46,308 bases of DNA. Source: Sphingopyxis sp. GTDB taxonomy: Bacteria > Pseudomonadota > Alphaproteobacteria > Sphingomonadales > Sphingomonadaceae. Numbering within the stretch: the stretch's first letter is position 1; every line of letters starts with the position of its first letter. Shown piece by piece: positions 14,651-23,086 of the stretch. A model generated the notes under the pieces. The model did no database searches. It worked only from the letters and a program-made list of their open reading frames with translations, and was not told where the DNA came from. A program made the translations under genes and the position numbers. The stretch lies in assembly GCF_019459305.1 (NCBI RefSeq), contig NZ_JAIBES010000085.1, forward strand, positions 1 through 46,308. Direction: 5' to 3'.

Positions 14651-14678
14651 CCTATATGGGCTGCTCGGCAAAAGGCAA
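14651..14678 (-). promoter_or_regulatory. Candidate promoter for aroQ-accB-accC
   Basis: On the minus strand, TTGCCT (plus 14673-14678) is separated by 16 bases from TATAGG (plus 14651-14656), about 36 bases before the aroQ start. A near-identical TTGCCT-N16-TATAGC occurs before rpmF. It overlaps the short divergent gap with thiS. Confidence 0.45.
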
Positions 14679-14696
14679 AGCAAGGCGGATTCCCCT

Positions 14697-14900
14697 TTGA
14701 TCTCGGTCATCCTCAACGGCGAAACGCGGCAGGTGCGCGATGGTAGCATTGCCGATCTCGTGGCCTCGCTCGGCCTCGACGTCAAAAAGGTCGCGGTCGA
14801 GCGCAACCGCGAAATCGTACCTCGCTCGACGCTGGCGGATGTGGCGCTGTGCGAGGGCGACGCGTTGGAAATTGTACATTTTGTGGGAGGCGGTTGTTGA
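14697..14900 (+). CDS. thiS: Sulfur carrier protein ThiS, with an extra C-terminal Cys
   Basis: 67-residue ubiquitin-fold sulfur carrier for the thiamine thiazole ring ([17 protein letters not shown] opening). The start is TTG 14697, placed 7 bases after AGGCGG. The C-terminus reads HFVGGGC. ThiS proteins act through a terminal Gly-Gly that becomes a thiocarboxylate, so the Cys after the glycines is unusual and would need trimming if the Gly pair is to be adenylated. The stop codon overlaps the TTG start of thiG by three bases (TTGA). No TPP-riboswitch-like element was seen in the 81-bp gap upstream. Confidence 0.9.
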   Translation: MISVILNGETRQVRDGSIADLVASLGLDVKKVAVERNREIVPRSTLADVALCEGDALEIVHFVGGGC

Positions 14901-15667
14901 CCGACATTTGGAGCGTTGCCGGACGTACATTCACGTCGCGGCTGATTGTCGGGACCGGCAAGTACAAGGATTTTGAGCAGAATGCGGCGGCGGTCGCGGC
15001 TTCGGGGGCGGAGATCGTCACGGTCGCGGTGCGCCGCGTCAATGTGTCGGACCCGACCGCGCCGATGCTCACCGATTATATCGATCCGAAGAAGGTCACC
15101 TACCTGCCCAACACCGCGGGCTGCTTCAACGCCGACGACGCGATCCGCACCTTGCGGCTGGCGCGCGAGGCAGGGGGCTGGGATCTGGTGAAGCTGGAAG
15201 TGCTTGGCGAGGCCAAGACGCTCTACCCCAACATGCGCGAGACGTTGGAGGCGACCGAGGTGCTGGCGAAGGAAGGTTTCCTGCCGATGGTCTATTGCGT
15301 CGACGATCCGATCGCCGCGAAACAGCTGGAGGATGCGGGCGCGGTCGCGGTAATGCCGCTGGGCGCTCCGATCGGGTCGGGGCTGGGGATCCAGAACCGC
15401 GTCACCATCCGCCTGATCGTCGAGGGTGCGTCGGTACCCGTGCTGGTCGATGCGGGCGTTGGCACAGCGAGCGATGCCGCAGTGGCGATGGAGCTTGGCT
15501 GCGACGGCGTGCTGATGAACACTGCGATCGCCGAGGCGAAAGATCCGATCCGGATGGCGCGGGCCATGAAGCTGGCGGTCGAGGCAGGGCGGGACGCGTA
15601 TTTGTCGGGGCGGATGGGGCTACGCAAATATGCCGACCCGTCCAGTCCGTTGGCGGGACTGATCTGA
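14897..15667 (+). CDS. thiG: Thiazole synthase ThiG
   Basis: 256-residue TIM-barrel enzyme that joins deoxyxylulose phosphate, dehydroglycine or glycine imine and ThiS-thiocarboxylate sulfur into the thiamine thiazole. The Schiff-base lysine is K99 in LVKLEVLG. The phosphate-binding region ([25 protein letters not shown]) is intact. The start is TTG 14897, overlapping the thiS stop; another TTG lies one codon earlier. The overlap suggests translational coupling with the sulfur donor. No thiE or thiO is adjacent. It converges on the small secreted protein at 15674. Confidence 0.97.
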   Translation: MTDIWSVAGRTFTSRLIVGTGKYKDFEQNAAAVAASGAEIVTVAVRRVNVSDPTAPMLTDYIDPKKVTYLPNTAGCFNADDAIRTLRLAREAGGWDLVKLEVLGEAKTLYPNMRETLEATEVLAKEGFLPMVYCVDDPIAAKQLEDAGAVAVMPLGAPIGSGLGIQNRVTIRLIVEGASVPVLVDAGVGTASDAAVAMELGCDGVLMNTAIAEAKDPIRMARAMKLAVEAGRDAYLSGRMGLRKYADPSSPLAGLI

Positions 15668-15673
15668 GCGCAG

Positions 15674-16122
15674 TCAGAAGGGCGCAGGCGGGCGTAGAGC
15701 ATTTCGATCCGCTCGATCTGGCCATTGATGCCCAGCACGACTTCGACATCCCAGAGTAATTTGCCGGGGCCGTCGGGCAGGACGATGATCCGGTAAGGCT
15801 GCCACAAACTGTTTTCGGTCGCTTTGCGCTCGACGCTGAACGTCTTTGCGAGCGGCAGGTGGAGAAAAGCCTCGCGCGGGGTCGTGCGCGTCATCGAATA
15901 AACGGCGGGGGCGCCGGACAGCAGTTCGAAAGCGACCTGCTCCTCGTTCTTCAACTTCGCTTGCGCATCGGCGACTTTTGCGATCAGCGCCGCCGCTTCT
16001 TCGGCTGTCATGCCGCGTAACTGCGGTAGCGCGTGGAGCTTTGTCGGGGCGGGCTGCGCGAGAGCGCCGAGGGCGAACAGCAGCACGGTCGCGGCGAGCG
16101 GGATTGAGCGCAAAAATATCAT
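15674..16122 (-). CDS. Small secreted protein, 3' end probably frameshifted
   Basis: About 150 residues of credible protein with a signal peptide (MIFLRSIPLAATVLLFALGALAQ) and a helical AEEAAALIAKVADAQAKLK segment; function not recognised. As written, the frame misses a stop at 15674-15676 and runs on to 15292, reading 376 bases antisense through thiG, where the translation looks like noise. One added G in the GGG at 15680-15682 would give a natural end (YARLRPF, stop at 15674), leaving 6 bp to the thiG stop. I therefore give 15674 as the likely true end. An in-frame ATG at 16140 is an alternative start; neither has a clear ribosome site. Confidence 0.55.
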
Positions 16123-16265
16123 GCCGCTATTCGATCGCATTTGCGCGACGGGTCAATTGCCATTTTTTCAGAATGATTTGCCCGAAGGCATGGAACATTG
16201 GCGGGGACCGCTCGTTGGTCAGGCAAGAGGCGCTACTGCCTCGGCCAAAAGCAAGGAGACATTCC

Positions 16266-16448
16266 ATGGGTGAACTCACCGACAAAGCAAAGGGCCTCGC
16301 CAACGAAGCTGCGGGTAACACCAAGCAAGCAGTCGGCAAGGCGACCGACAACGAGAAATTGAATGCCGAAGGCGTTGCGCAGGAGCGCAAAGGCGAAGCC
16401 CAGAACCTAAAGGGCGAAGTCAAAGGCGCGCTCGGCGACAAGGTCTGA
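16266..16448 (+). CDS. CsbD family protein
   Basis: 60 residues, all helix-forming and charged (GELTDKAKGLANEAAGNTKQ, then AVGKATDNEKLNAEGVAQERKG). This is the CsbD-like stress protein family, typically cytosolic, abundant and of unclear function. ATG 16266 follows AAGGAGA at good spacing, suggesting strong translation. A strong terminator follows 20 bases downstream, so it is probably monocistronic. Confidence 0.92.
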   Translation: MGELTDKAKGLANEAAGNTKQAVGKATDNEKLNAEGVAQERKGEAQNLKGEVKGALGDKV

Positions 16449-16468
16449 CGATCTGATCGACCGATAAG

Positions 16469-16499
16469 AAAAAGGCCCCGGGAGACCGAGGCCTTTTTT
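16469..16499 (+). terminator. Rho-independent terminator after the CsbD gene
   Basis: GGCCCCGG and CCGAGGCC form an 8-bp stem with one mismatch around a GAGA loop (16474-16493), followed by T6. A preceding A5 lengthens the stem and would let it act on the minus strand too, towards the convergent lipoprotein gene. Confidence 0.85.
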
Positions 16500-16608
16500 G
16501 TTCCCCCCTGTCGAGCAGCAACGGGGAGGGGTCCGCCGCGAAGCGGTGGTGGAGGGGTCGCAACGTCGCGCCATGGCCCCCCCCCCCCGTCAGCCCTCCG
16601 GGCTGCCA

Positions 16609-16636
16609 CCTCCCCATGGCTTCGCCACAGGGAGGA
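16609..16636. repeat. Dispersed palindromic repeat (CCTCCCC ... GGGAGGA), copy 1
   Basis: CCTCCCC and GGGAGGA arms enclose GGCTTCGCCACA. The copy at 29238-29266 is almost the same (CCTCCCCACGGCTTCGCTAC core). The stretch before it, 16500-16608, is low in complexity and holds a run of twelve C at 16577-16588. It sits between the CsbD terminator and a convergent lipoprotein gene. Confidence 0.65.
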
Positions 16637-16646
16637 TCGGAGAATG

Positions 16647-17399
16647 TTATTTGCCCCCGGAAGCCACCAGGTCGACGTCAGTCATGCCGCCGTCGCGGCG
16701 GGCCATGATCACATAGGCGAGGTCGCCCCTGGTGCCGCCGAGCATATGTTCGTTGCCGTTAACGCGGTGGTCGCTGGTGTAGCCAGCGCGGATGGCCATT
16801 GTGTGATAATAGTCGAACACGCCTTGAATCGACGCGGCGGTCTGGAAATTAACGACGCGGATGTTGCACTTGCCGCCTGCTACGCCCGCAGCTTCGCGCA
16901 GCGTCGCGCGCGGATAGACTTTGAATGCAGCGGGCAGGCGCTCGGCCCAGGCGTTGCCATAGGTCAGCTTGGCGTCGCAGCCGCCGCCCTTTTGCTGATC
17001 GCGCGCGAGTGCGCCGATGGTGACGGGTCGCGGCTTGGCTTCGCAGCCGTCGCAACCTGCTTCCATCGGAAGCGCCTTGGGTGCGGTAAGCAGCTTGCCC
17101 GCCTTGAGCGCAGCAGCGGCTTCGGCGACTGTTGCGGCCTTGCCACCCGCCACGCCGGGAACGCCGCCATCCACGGGGCGATTGCCGGGACCGACGGCAT
17201 TCTGGTTCGCCTGACCCGCAAGCTTGGGGTCTACCATGATCTTGTCTTCGAGCGCGCCCTTGATCGAGGGGTCGGCATTGGTCAGCCCTTCGTCGAGCGG
17301 CCCGAGTTCCGACTTGGCCTCGGGATTGTCCCGGCACCCGGCGAGCGGTGCCGCCGCCATCAGCAGGCCGGTAACCAGCCATTTTCCGCGCAACATCAT
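16647..17399 (-). CDS. Predicted lipoprotein, function unknown
   Basis: 250 residues. A signal peptide ends in a lipobox LAGC with the lipidated Cys at 22, followed by Arg-Asp. Residues 23-100 are Gly/Pro/Asn-rich and probably flexible. The C-terminal half (about 130-250) is globular, with CDGCE, GGGC and GGKC cysteine motifs and a NFQTAASIQGVFDYYHTMA helix. It may be held by disulfides in the envelope. The start is one of two adjacent ATGs (17399, 17396) or GTG 17402, after AAGGGAGCG; I use 17399. I do not recognise the family. Confidence 0.8.
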   Translation of the reverse strand: MMLRGKWLVTGLLMAAAPLAGCRDNPEAKSELGPLDEGLTNADPSIKGALEDKIMVDPKLAGQANQNAVGPGNRPVDGGVPGVAGGKAATVAEAAAALKAGKLLTAPKALPMEAGCDGCEAKPRPVTIGALARDQQKGGGCDAKLTYGNAWAERLPAAFKVYPRATLREAAGVAGGKCNIRVVNFQTAASIQGVFDYYHTMAIRAGYTSDHRVNGNEHMLGGTRGDLAYVIMARRDGGMTDVDLVASGGK

Positions 17400-17485
17400 C
17401 ACTAACGCTCCCTTAATCTTTCACCGGGAATGCCTGATTCTGGTTAAAAAGACGCAAATAAAATGCGTTAACGGGTAACGTTTTG

Positions 17486-17926
17486 TTAGCCGAAAACTGT
17501 ACCGGAGCGAGACGTGTTCGGGTTGCAGCGGATCAGCCGCGAGGTTTCAACCGCCGCCTGGCGGTGGGTCACGGCGTGCCGATAGACGGGGTCGGTGACC
17601 ATTTCCATGAAGGCGGCGCTGGTCGGATATTCGACAATGAACATGGCGTCCCAATGCTCGGCGTCGGGGCCGATCACCATCGCTTCCATCGAACCGCGCC
17701 AGACGATGCGTCCGCCAACGCGTTGGAAGATCGGACCGCTGTCGGCGCCATAATGAGCATAGGCTTCGGCGCCGGTCAGCGCTTCACTCGCAAGCGCATG
17801 ATCGGCGGGATAGGTCGCCGCGGTCTTGAAGCGGACGAGGTTGAGCATGTGGATCACGGTATCACGCGGCAGCGCCTTGAACGCATCGAATTGCGCGCGC
17901 TCGGGGTCGATATGATGGTCGGACAT
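17486..17926 (-). CDS. DUF1330 domain protein
   Basis: 146 residues with a ferredoxin-like alpha/beta-barrel (dimeric) fold typical of DUF1330: MLNLVRFK strand, GAEAYAHYGADSGPIFQRVGG helix and loop, MFIVEYPTSAAFMEMVTDPVYRHAVTHR. Function is unknown for the family. ATG 17926 shares one base with the TGA of the upstream GNAT gene (TGATG), with GGAG upstream, so the two are translationally coupled. Confidence 0.88.
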   Translation of the reverse strand: MSDHHIDPERAQFDAFKALPRDTVIHMLNLVRFKTAATYPADHALASEALTGAEAYAHYGADSGPIFQRVGGRIVWRGSMEAMVIGPDAEHWDAMFIVEYPTSAAFMEMVTDPVYRHAVTHRQAAVETSRLIRCNPNTSRSGTVFG

Positions 17927-18474
17927 CAGAGGAACTCCTTGCGCTTGATCCGCCAGGCATCAGCGCTCTGCGTCCAGGCGTCGACCGGTGCATCCTCGAA
18001 CGGCGCAGGCAGGCGGGTGGGACCGCTGTTGGTTGCCCCCAGCCGCGCCGCCAAAGCCTGCGAACGCGCGTTGGCGGGATCGATGCTGTGCATCAGCTCG
18101 GGCCATTTCAGAAATTCGACGGCAAAGTCGCAGGCGGCGATGCAGCCTTCAAAGGCATAGCCCTTGCCCGCGAATTTGGCGCGCACGCCATAACCGATTT
18201 CGGGCGCCGGCCAGCCGTCGGGCTCCCACGGGCCAAGGCGACCGACCCATTCGCCACTCTCCCGCTCGATCACCGAGAACATCGAAAAGCCGCGGATGTG
18301 CCACGCCCCGGCCAGCGTACACCAGATGCGCCACGCCGCGGCGCGCGGGCAGGTGCCGCCAATAAACTGCATGGTGTCGGGTTCGGCGCACATTTCGGCG
18401 AAGGCGTCGAAATCCTCGGTCGCGGGCGGGCGCAGGATGAGCCGTTGGGTAACGAGCAGGGGGCCGTTGAGCAT
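17926..18474 (-). CDS. GNAT family N-acetyltransferase (RimJ/RimL type)
   Basis: 182 residues. It opens with TQRLILRPPATEDFDAFAEM, the usual RimJ/RimL-type N-terminus. The acetyl-CoA site region is EIGYGVRAKFAGKGYAFEG, where R/Q-x-x-G-x-G/A is represented by RAKFAGKGYA. A conserved SIDPANARSQALAARLG helix follows. ATG 18474 has AGAGGA five bases upstream; an earlier in-frame ATG at 18600 gives a non-homologous extension. Substrate unknown. Overlaps the DUF1330 start by one base. Confidence 0.9.
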   Translation of the reverse strand: MLNGPLLVTQRLILRPPATEDFDAFAEMCAEPDTMQFIGGTCPRAAAWRIWCTLAGAWHIRGFSMFSVIERESGEWVGRLGPWEPDGWPAPEIGYGVRAKFAGKGYAFEGCIAACDFAVEFLKWPELMHSIDPANARSQALAARLGATNSGPTRLPAPFEDAPVDAWTQSADAWRIKRKEFL

Positions 18475-18656
18475 GAGGATCCTCTCCCGGAAACAGGAGG
18501 GTGCTTTTGCGGCAAGCAGCACGGACGGGCAAGGGGCAAGCGCGCGTGGGTCGCGCACGCGGTCGAGGGCGCCGACGACCAGGTCGACGCCCTCTTCCAT
18601 CTACGTTTGCGGGCGGAGGGGTCTCGGACCCGCAATCGAGACGGTAGCTCTATCGC

Positions 18657-19046
18657 TTAGCGGCAGCGATATTTGTCGCGGTCGATCTCGCGGCCCAGGA
18701 GGGCACCGGCGCCAGCGCCGATCACGGTGCCGAGCAGCTTGTCGCCGCGACCCGCGATTTCGTTACCGGCAAGGCCGCCCACGGCGCCGCCGATCAACAG
18801 ACCGGTCGTGCCGTTGTCCTTTTTGCAACGATAACGGCCGTCACGGTCGCGCCACACGCGGGTGTCGGCACTGACCCGCTGGTCATGATGATGGCGCTTC
18901 TTGCGCTTATGAAAGCCGCTCGACTGTTCCATCTGATGGAAGCCTTCGGCCTTGGCCGGGGCCGCGATGCCGGCATAGGCCGGGGCGGTCAGCGCGACGC
19001 TGGCGGCGGCCAATGCACCCATCAGGCTCTTGTTGAAACTAAGCAT
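18657..19046 (-). CDS. Secreted glycine-zipper (17 kDa antigen-type) protein
   Basis: 129 residues. A signal peptide (1-25, LTAPAYA) is followed by a His/Lys-rich stretch (HKRKKRHHHDQR, about 46-57) and a glycine-zipper region (TTGLLIGGAVGGLAGNEIAG and GTVIGAGAGALLGREIDR, about 80-122). The family is linked to outer-membrane association and the zipper could insert in membrane. The His-rich stretch might bind metal (inference). ATG 19046 has AAAGGA upstream. Confidence 0.88.
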   Translation of the reverse strand: MLSFNKSLMGALAAASVALTAPAYAGIAAPAKAEGFHQMEQSSGFHKRKKRHHHDQRVSADTRVWRDRDGRYRCKKDNGTTGLLIGGAVGGLAGNEIAGRGDKLLGTVIGAGAGALLGREIDRDKYRCR

Positions 19047-19227
19047 TGTAAATCCTTTCCTGGTGCCGCGCCTTGTACCGCATGACGGTACTTGGCACTT
19101 CGAGAAGGGAAACGACCGGGGTCCGGATCGCGTTGCATGAACCCGAGGCAACAAGACGAAGCGAGCGTTATCATCGACGAACCGAAAAGCTCTTGCCGCG
19201 TGGGCGGCATCATGCGACAGTCTTGAA

Positions 19228-19449
19228 ATGCTCAACATTGCCTCGCTCGTTATCGGCGCCATCGCCCTGGTTTTGGCCGTTTTTGCTTTCGTCCCGCTGC
19301 TTGGCTGGGCCAATTGGCTGATCGTGCCCTTTGCGGTCGTCGGGCTCGCGCTGGGCGCGATGTCGAGCAGCAACAGTGGGCGCAATCTGAACATAGTCGT
19401 GATTGTCATCGGCGTGATCCGCCTGATGCTGGGCGGCGGTATCTTCTGA
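19228..19449 (+). CDS. Small two-helix membrane protein
   Basis: 73 residues, almost entirely hydrophobic, with two to three membrane segments (about 3-25, 28-45, 55-72) split by a polar SSSNSGRN loop. No known family recognised. ATG 19228 lacks a clear ribosome site. It lies 28 bp before rarD on the same strand and may be cotranscribed with it. Confidence 0.65.
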   Translation: MLNIASLVIGAIALVLAVFAFVPLLGWANWLIVPFAVVGLALGAMSSSNSGRNLNIVVIVIGVIRLMLGGGIF

Positions 19450-19477
19450 TTTTCGGCCGAAAGGCAGTTTTTCCCCT

Positions 19478-20395
19478 ATGACCCAGCCGACCGCTCCCGC
19501 GGAATCCCCGCAGCGCGGCTTGCCCTATGCACTGGCGGCCTATGGTCTCTGGGGCTTTGTCCCGCTCTTTTTCAAGCTGCTCGAAAGCGTGCCGCCGGTC
19601 GAGGTGCTCGCGCAGCGCATCGTCTGGTCGCTGCCGCTGTGTTTTGTCATCATGCTGTTTCGGAGGCAGATTGGCGAATATATCGCGGCGCTGAAGGATG
19701 GGCGCGTGCTGCGGCTACTGCTCGCCAGTTCACTGCTGATCGCGCTCAACTGGCTTGTTTATATCTACGCCATTTTCACCGACCATGTGCTCGCGGCGAG
19801 CCTGGGCTATTATCTCAACCCGCTGGTCAATGTGCTGCTCGGCATGGCGTTTCTGGGCGAGCGGTTGTCGCGGTTACAGGCGGTGGCGGTGGTCATCGCC
19901 GCGATTGGCGTTGCGATCCTGCTCGCCGGCGCGCTCGACACGCTCTGGATCAGCCTGACGCTGGCGCTCAGTTTCGGCACCTATGGCTTGATCCGCAAGG
20001 TGGTACCGGTGGGATCGCTGCCCGGGCTGGCGGTAGAGACGACCTTGCTGTTGCCGCTGTCGGTGGCCGTGGTGGGCTATTATCTGTGGATCGGCGACGG
20101 ACGCGGGTTCGGGGCAGGCGTAGAGATCAGCTGGCTGCTTGCAGCAGCGGGCGTAGTGACGGCGGTGCCGCTATTACTATTTGCGACCGCGGCGCGGCGA
20201 ATGAGTTACGCGGCGTTGGGCTTCGTTCAATATCTGGCGCCAACGCTGCAGTTCCTGCTCGGCCTGTTCATCTTCAACGAGCCGCTGAAGCCCGCGCAGC
20301 TGTTTTGCTTCCTGCTGATCTGGATCAGCATCGCGGTGTTCAGTTTCGACATGTGGCGCAAGATGCGTGCCGAGCGGATGGTGACGGTGGCTTGA
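19478..20395 (+). CDS. rarD: EamA-family transporter RarD
   Basis: 305-residue inner-membrane protein of the drug/metabolite transporter superfamily with about ten transmembrane helices. The RarD-type opening GLPYALAAYGLWGFVPLFFK and the GYYLNPLVNVLLGMAFLGERL segment match the family (chloramphenicol-sensitivity protein by name; substrate not established). Length is normal. ATG 19478 follows GAAAGGCAG. The C-terminal tail KMRAERMVTVA is cytoplasmic. Confidence 0.92.
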   Translation: MTQPTAPAESPQRGLPYALAAYGLWGFVPLFFKLLESVPPVEVLAQRIVWSLPLCFVIMLFRRQIGEYIAALKDGRVLRLLLASSLLIALNWLVYIYAIFTDHVLAASLGYYLNPLVNVLLGMAFLGERLSRLQAVAVVIAAIGVAILLAGALDTLWISLTLALSFGTYGLIRKVVPVGSLPGLAVETTLLLPLSVAVVGYYLWIGDGRGFGAGVEISWLLAAAGVVTAVPLLLFATAARRMSYAALGFVQYLAPTLQFLLGLFIFNEPLKPAQLFCFLLIWISIAVFSFDMWRKMRAERMVTVA

Positions 20396-20469
20396 GCCGC
20401 GCCGCCGCCCAAAAGGTTCGGATTCCATTTTTTCGCGCGAAGGCACAAAGACACAACGAGCCCTACCGT

Positions 20470-20554
20470 CCGTTTGCCCTGGGCTCGTCGAAGAGCCGTT
20501 TTTCTTGGCGACGGTGACGAAAGGGACGGTGCTTCGACAAGCTCAGCACGAACG
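20470..20554. repeat. Sphingomonad-type palindromic repeat, both halves
   Basis: A forward half CCGTTTGCCCTGGGCTCGTC (20470 on) is answered by an inverted half CTTCGACAAGCTCAGCACGA (20532 on). Related halves occur at 32696 and 33028. Outside it, GGCACAAAGACAC (20440-20460) and GTGCCTTCGTGTCTTT (20571-20590) add an imperfect outer inverted repeat. The whole rarD-pyrC gap (20396-20600) is made of this and holds no gene. Confidence 0.7.
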
Positions 20555-20600
20555 CCTTTAGAGTCCTTCGTGGTGCCTTCGTGTCTTTATGCGAAACAAA

Positions 20601-21623
20601 TCAGACCAGCCGCCAGCCCAGCGTCTCACCCGCGTGGAAAGGCACGACCTCGCCGACCTTATCCGGTACCACGACGTCAGCGCGTTCCAGCGTAACGGTG
20701 TCGTCATTGAGCGGCAGCCCATAGAAGCGCGGCCCGTGTTCGCTGGCGAAACCTTCGAAATGATCCAGCGCGCCATCCTGATCGAACGCGGTGATGTAGC
20801 TTTCCAGCGCGAAGGGCGCGTTGAAGATGCCCGCGCAGCCGCACGAGGCCTCCTTGGTGTGGACCGCATGCGGCGCACTGTCGGTGCCAAGGAAGAATTT
20901 GGGCGAGCCCGAGGTCGCGGCGGCGCGCACCGCGAGACGGTGATGCTCGCGCTTGGCGACGGGCAGGCAATATGCGTGCGGGCGGATGCCGCCGACGAGC
21001 ATCGCGTTGCGATTGATATGCAGATGCTGCGGGGTGACGGTCGCGGCGACAGTCGCGGGGGCATCGGCGACGAATTGCGCGGCCTCGGCCGTCGTAATAT
21101 GTTCGAACACGATCTTGAGCGCGGGCAGGGCGCGGACCAGCGGTTCCAGGGTGCGCTCGATGAACACCGCCTCGCGGTCGAAAATGTCGACCTCATGGTC
21201 GGTGACCTCGCCGTGGATGAGTAGCGGCATGCCGATCGCCTGCATCCGTTCGAGCACGCTCATAATGTTGGCGATGTCGGTGACGCCATGCGCGCTGCCG
21301 GTGGTGGCGTGGGCGGGGTAGAGTTTGGCGGCGGTGAACACGCCCTCGGCATGGCCGCGCGCAATCTCGTGCGCATCGGTGGCGTCGGTCAGATAAGCGA
21401 CAATCAGCGGGGTGAAGTCGAGATCCGCGGGGACAGCGGCGTTGATGCGGTCTCGGTAGGCGCGCCCTTCCTCGGCGGTGGTCACCGGCGGCGACAGGTT
21501 CGGCATGACGATCGCGCGGGCAAACTGGCGCGCGGTATAGCGCGCGACATGGTGCAGCATCGCCCCGTCGCGCAGATGGACGTGCCAGTCGTCGGGGCGG
21601 CGGATCGTCAGGCGGTCGGACAT
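20601..21623 (-). CDS. pyrC: Dihydroorotase (PyrC type)
   Basis: 340-residue zinc hydrolase of pyrimidine synthesis (carbamoyl-aspartate to dihydroorotate), E. coli PyrC-like class. Metal ligands are all present: H14 and H16 (DWHVHLRDG), carboxylated K100 (AAKLYPA), H137 (LIHGEV), H175 (EHIT) and D248 (GTDSAPH). The C-terminal GWRLV ending is typical. ATG 21623 has only a weak ribosome site. It is divergent from ygfZ with a 59-bp gap that must hold both promoters. Confidence 0.98.
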   Translation of the reverse strand: MSDRLTIRRPDDWHVHLRDGAMLHHVARYTARQFARAIVMPNLSPPVTTAEEGRAYRDRINAAVPADLDFTPLIVAYLTDATDAHEIARGHAEGVFTAAKLYPAHATTGSAHGVTDIANIMSVLERMQAIGMPLLIHGEVTDHEVDIFDREAVFIERTLEPLVRALPALKIVFEHITTAEAAQFVADAPATVAATVTPQHLHINRNAMLVGGIRPHAYCLPVAKREHHRLAVRAAATSGSPKFFLGTDSAPHAVHTKEASCGCAGIFNAPFALESYITAFDQDGALDHFEGFASEHGPRFYGLPLNDDTVTLERADVVVPDKVGEVVPFHAGETLGWRLV

Positions 21624-21682
21624 GCGGGTCTCGCGAAGAAATGGGTGCTTGGTTTTGGCTGCCGCGTCCCTAGATTATCGCC

Positions 21683-22432
21683 ATGGCCAATACCACCCTC
21701 ATCAACCGCGCTCTCATTCGCTTATCGGGGGACGATGTCCGTGGTTTCCTGCAAGGGCTGGTCACCAACGACACATCGGGCGACCTGCCGGTGTGGGCGG
21801 CGCTGCTGTCCGCGCAAGGCAAGGCTCTGTTCGATTTCCTGATCTGGGGCGACGCCCCTCGACCGGGCTCGGGGCAATCGGACATCCTCATTGATTGCGA
21901 GCGCGAGGCTGCGGGCGATTTGGGCAAACGGCTGACCCTGTACCGCCTCCGCCGCGCGATCACGATCGAACGCGAGCCCGATCTGTGCGTTCATTGGGCG
22001 CCCGGCGGCGATGTCGGGGTCGTCGACCCGCGGCTGCCCGAACTCGGCCGGCGCTGGCTCACGCCGGCTGATGGGGACGCGGGCGCCGACGATGCCTGGC
22101 GCGCGCACCGGCTGGAGCTGGGCGTCACCGAAGGTCGCACCGAATTGGGCGACGGCACGACCCTGTGGCTCGAATGCAATGCCGCCGAACTGAACGGGGT
22201 CAGCTTTACCAAGGGTTGCTACGTGGGGCAGGAGAACACCGCGCGGATGAATTGGCGGCAGAAGGTCAATCGGCGGCTGGTCGTGGTGCCGATCGCCGAT
22301 GCCGACGAAAAGCGGCAGGTGATCGCTTATCCCGAACTCGGCTGGTCGGTCGAGCATCGCCGCGCCGAGAGCATCGACGCCGCCGGTGCGCCGTCGTGGA
22401 TGCGCAGTGCACTGGGGCCCACGGACGCCTGA
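21683..22432 (+). CDS. ygfZ: Folate-binding protein YgfZ/CAF17-like
   Basis: 249 residues. The family acts with tetrahydrofolate in repair or assembly of iron-sulfur proteins. The YgfZ signature K-G-C-Y-x-G-Q-E begins at K177 with the conserved Cys179. The N-terminal GcvT-like folate-binding region begins LINRALIRLSGDDVRGFLQG. ATG 21683. It is followed 31 bp later by a secreted protein gene on the same strand. Confidence 0.93.
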   Translation: MANTTLINRALIRLSGDDVRGFLQGLVTNDTSGDLPVWAALLSAQGKALFDFLIWGDAPRPGSGQSDILIDCEREAAGDLGKRLTLYRLRRAITIEREPDLCVHWAPGGDVGVVDPRLPELGRRWLTPADGDAGADDAWRAHRLELGVTEGRTELGDGTTLWLECNAAELNGVSFTKGCYVGQENTARMNWRQKVNRRLVVVPIADADEKRQVIAYPELGWSVEHRRAESIDAAGAPSWMRSALGPTDA

Positions 22433-22463
22433 CAGGCACAGCGTTTGCTGCTATGGTGCAGCC

Positions 22464-23051
22464 ATGCGCGCTTTCCTGATCTCGTCGGCGCTGGTCGCCG
22501 CAGTCGCCACTCCCGCACTCGCGACCGAGGCGGACGCACCCGCTTCTCTTCTGGCGGTCGAGACCGAGGCACCCGCTCCGCGCGCGCCGCTGGTTCCGCT
22601 TGCCGCTGATTCGGTTTGGACGCCGCGCTTTGCCGCTGCCGCCGACGATCTGGTCGCGGCGCTGCGCTCACGCGATGAGGCGCGCTGGGCGCCGCTGCTG
22701 GGTGGGCAATGGCTGGCCGCCGACGATCGCGCGCGGGTCGCTGGCTTGCTCCGCGACGGCAACAGCCCGTTCCGCCACGCCTTGTTCTCCAAAGGGTTCA
22801 CGCACCGCGCAATCCTGGGCTGGAGCGCGCCTGTGTCGTTGAACGCCGCCGAACGCGCCGCGATCGAAGCGGGGCAAGAGGCCGAGGCCTTGGTATGCTG
22901 GTCGGCGGGCGGCGCCGGCGGCCAATGGCCGACCACCGCCGCCGCCGCCGACAATCGGGCAGATCGCCCCTATGCCTGCGCCCGGATCGCGTACAGCATC
23001 CGCGGCGACACGCCGACTTGGCGGGCGTTCATCGAACAGCCGTCCGCTTAA
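22464..23051 (+). CDS. Secreted protein of unknown function
   Basis: 195 residues with a clear signal peptide (MRAFLISSALVAAVATPALA). The mature part has an acidic Ala/Pro-rich start and a compact domain (about 50-195) with two cysteines (VCWSAGG and YACARIAYSIRG) that could form a disulfide. No family recognised. ATG 22464 fits the signal peptide; the frame is open a little further upstream. It is in line with ygfZ upstream and the protease 35 bp downstream. Confidence 0.75.
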   Translation: MRAFLISSALVAAVATPALATEADAPASLLAVETEAPAPRAPLVPLAADSVWTPRFAAAADDLVAALRSRDEARWAPLLGGQWLAADDRARVAGLLRDGNSPFRHALFSKGFTHRAILGWSAPVSLNAAERAAIEAGQEAEALVCWSAGGAGGQWPTTAAAADNRADRPYACARIAYSIRGDTPTWRAFIEQPSA

Positions 23052-23086
23052 CCAATCCCCAACCCAATTTTGCGACAAAGCGCGTC

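Noticed and set aside
14616-14696. TPP riboswitch before thiS
   Set aside because: The 81-bp gap is too short and lacks the conserved CTGAGA and ACCTGA-type elements.
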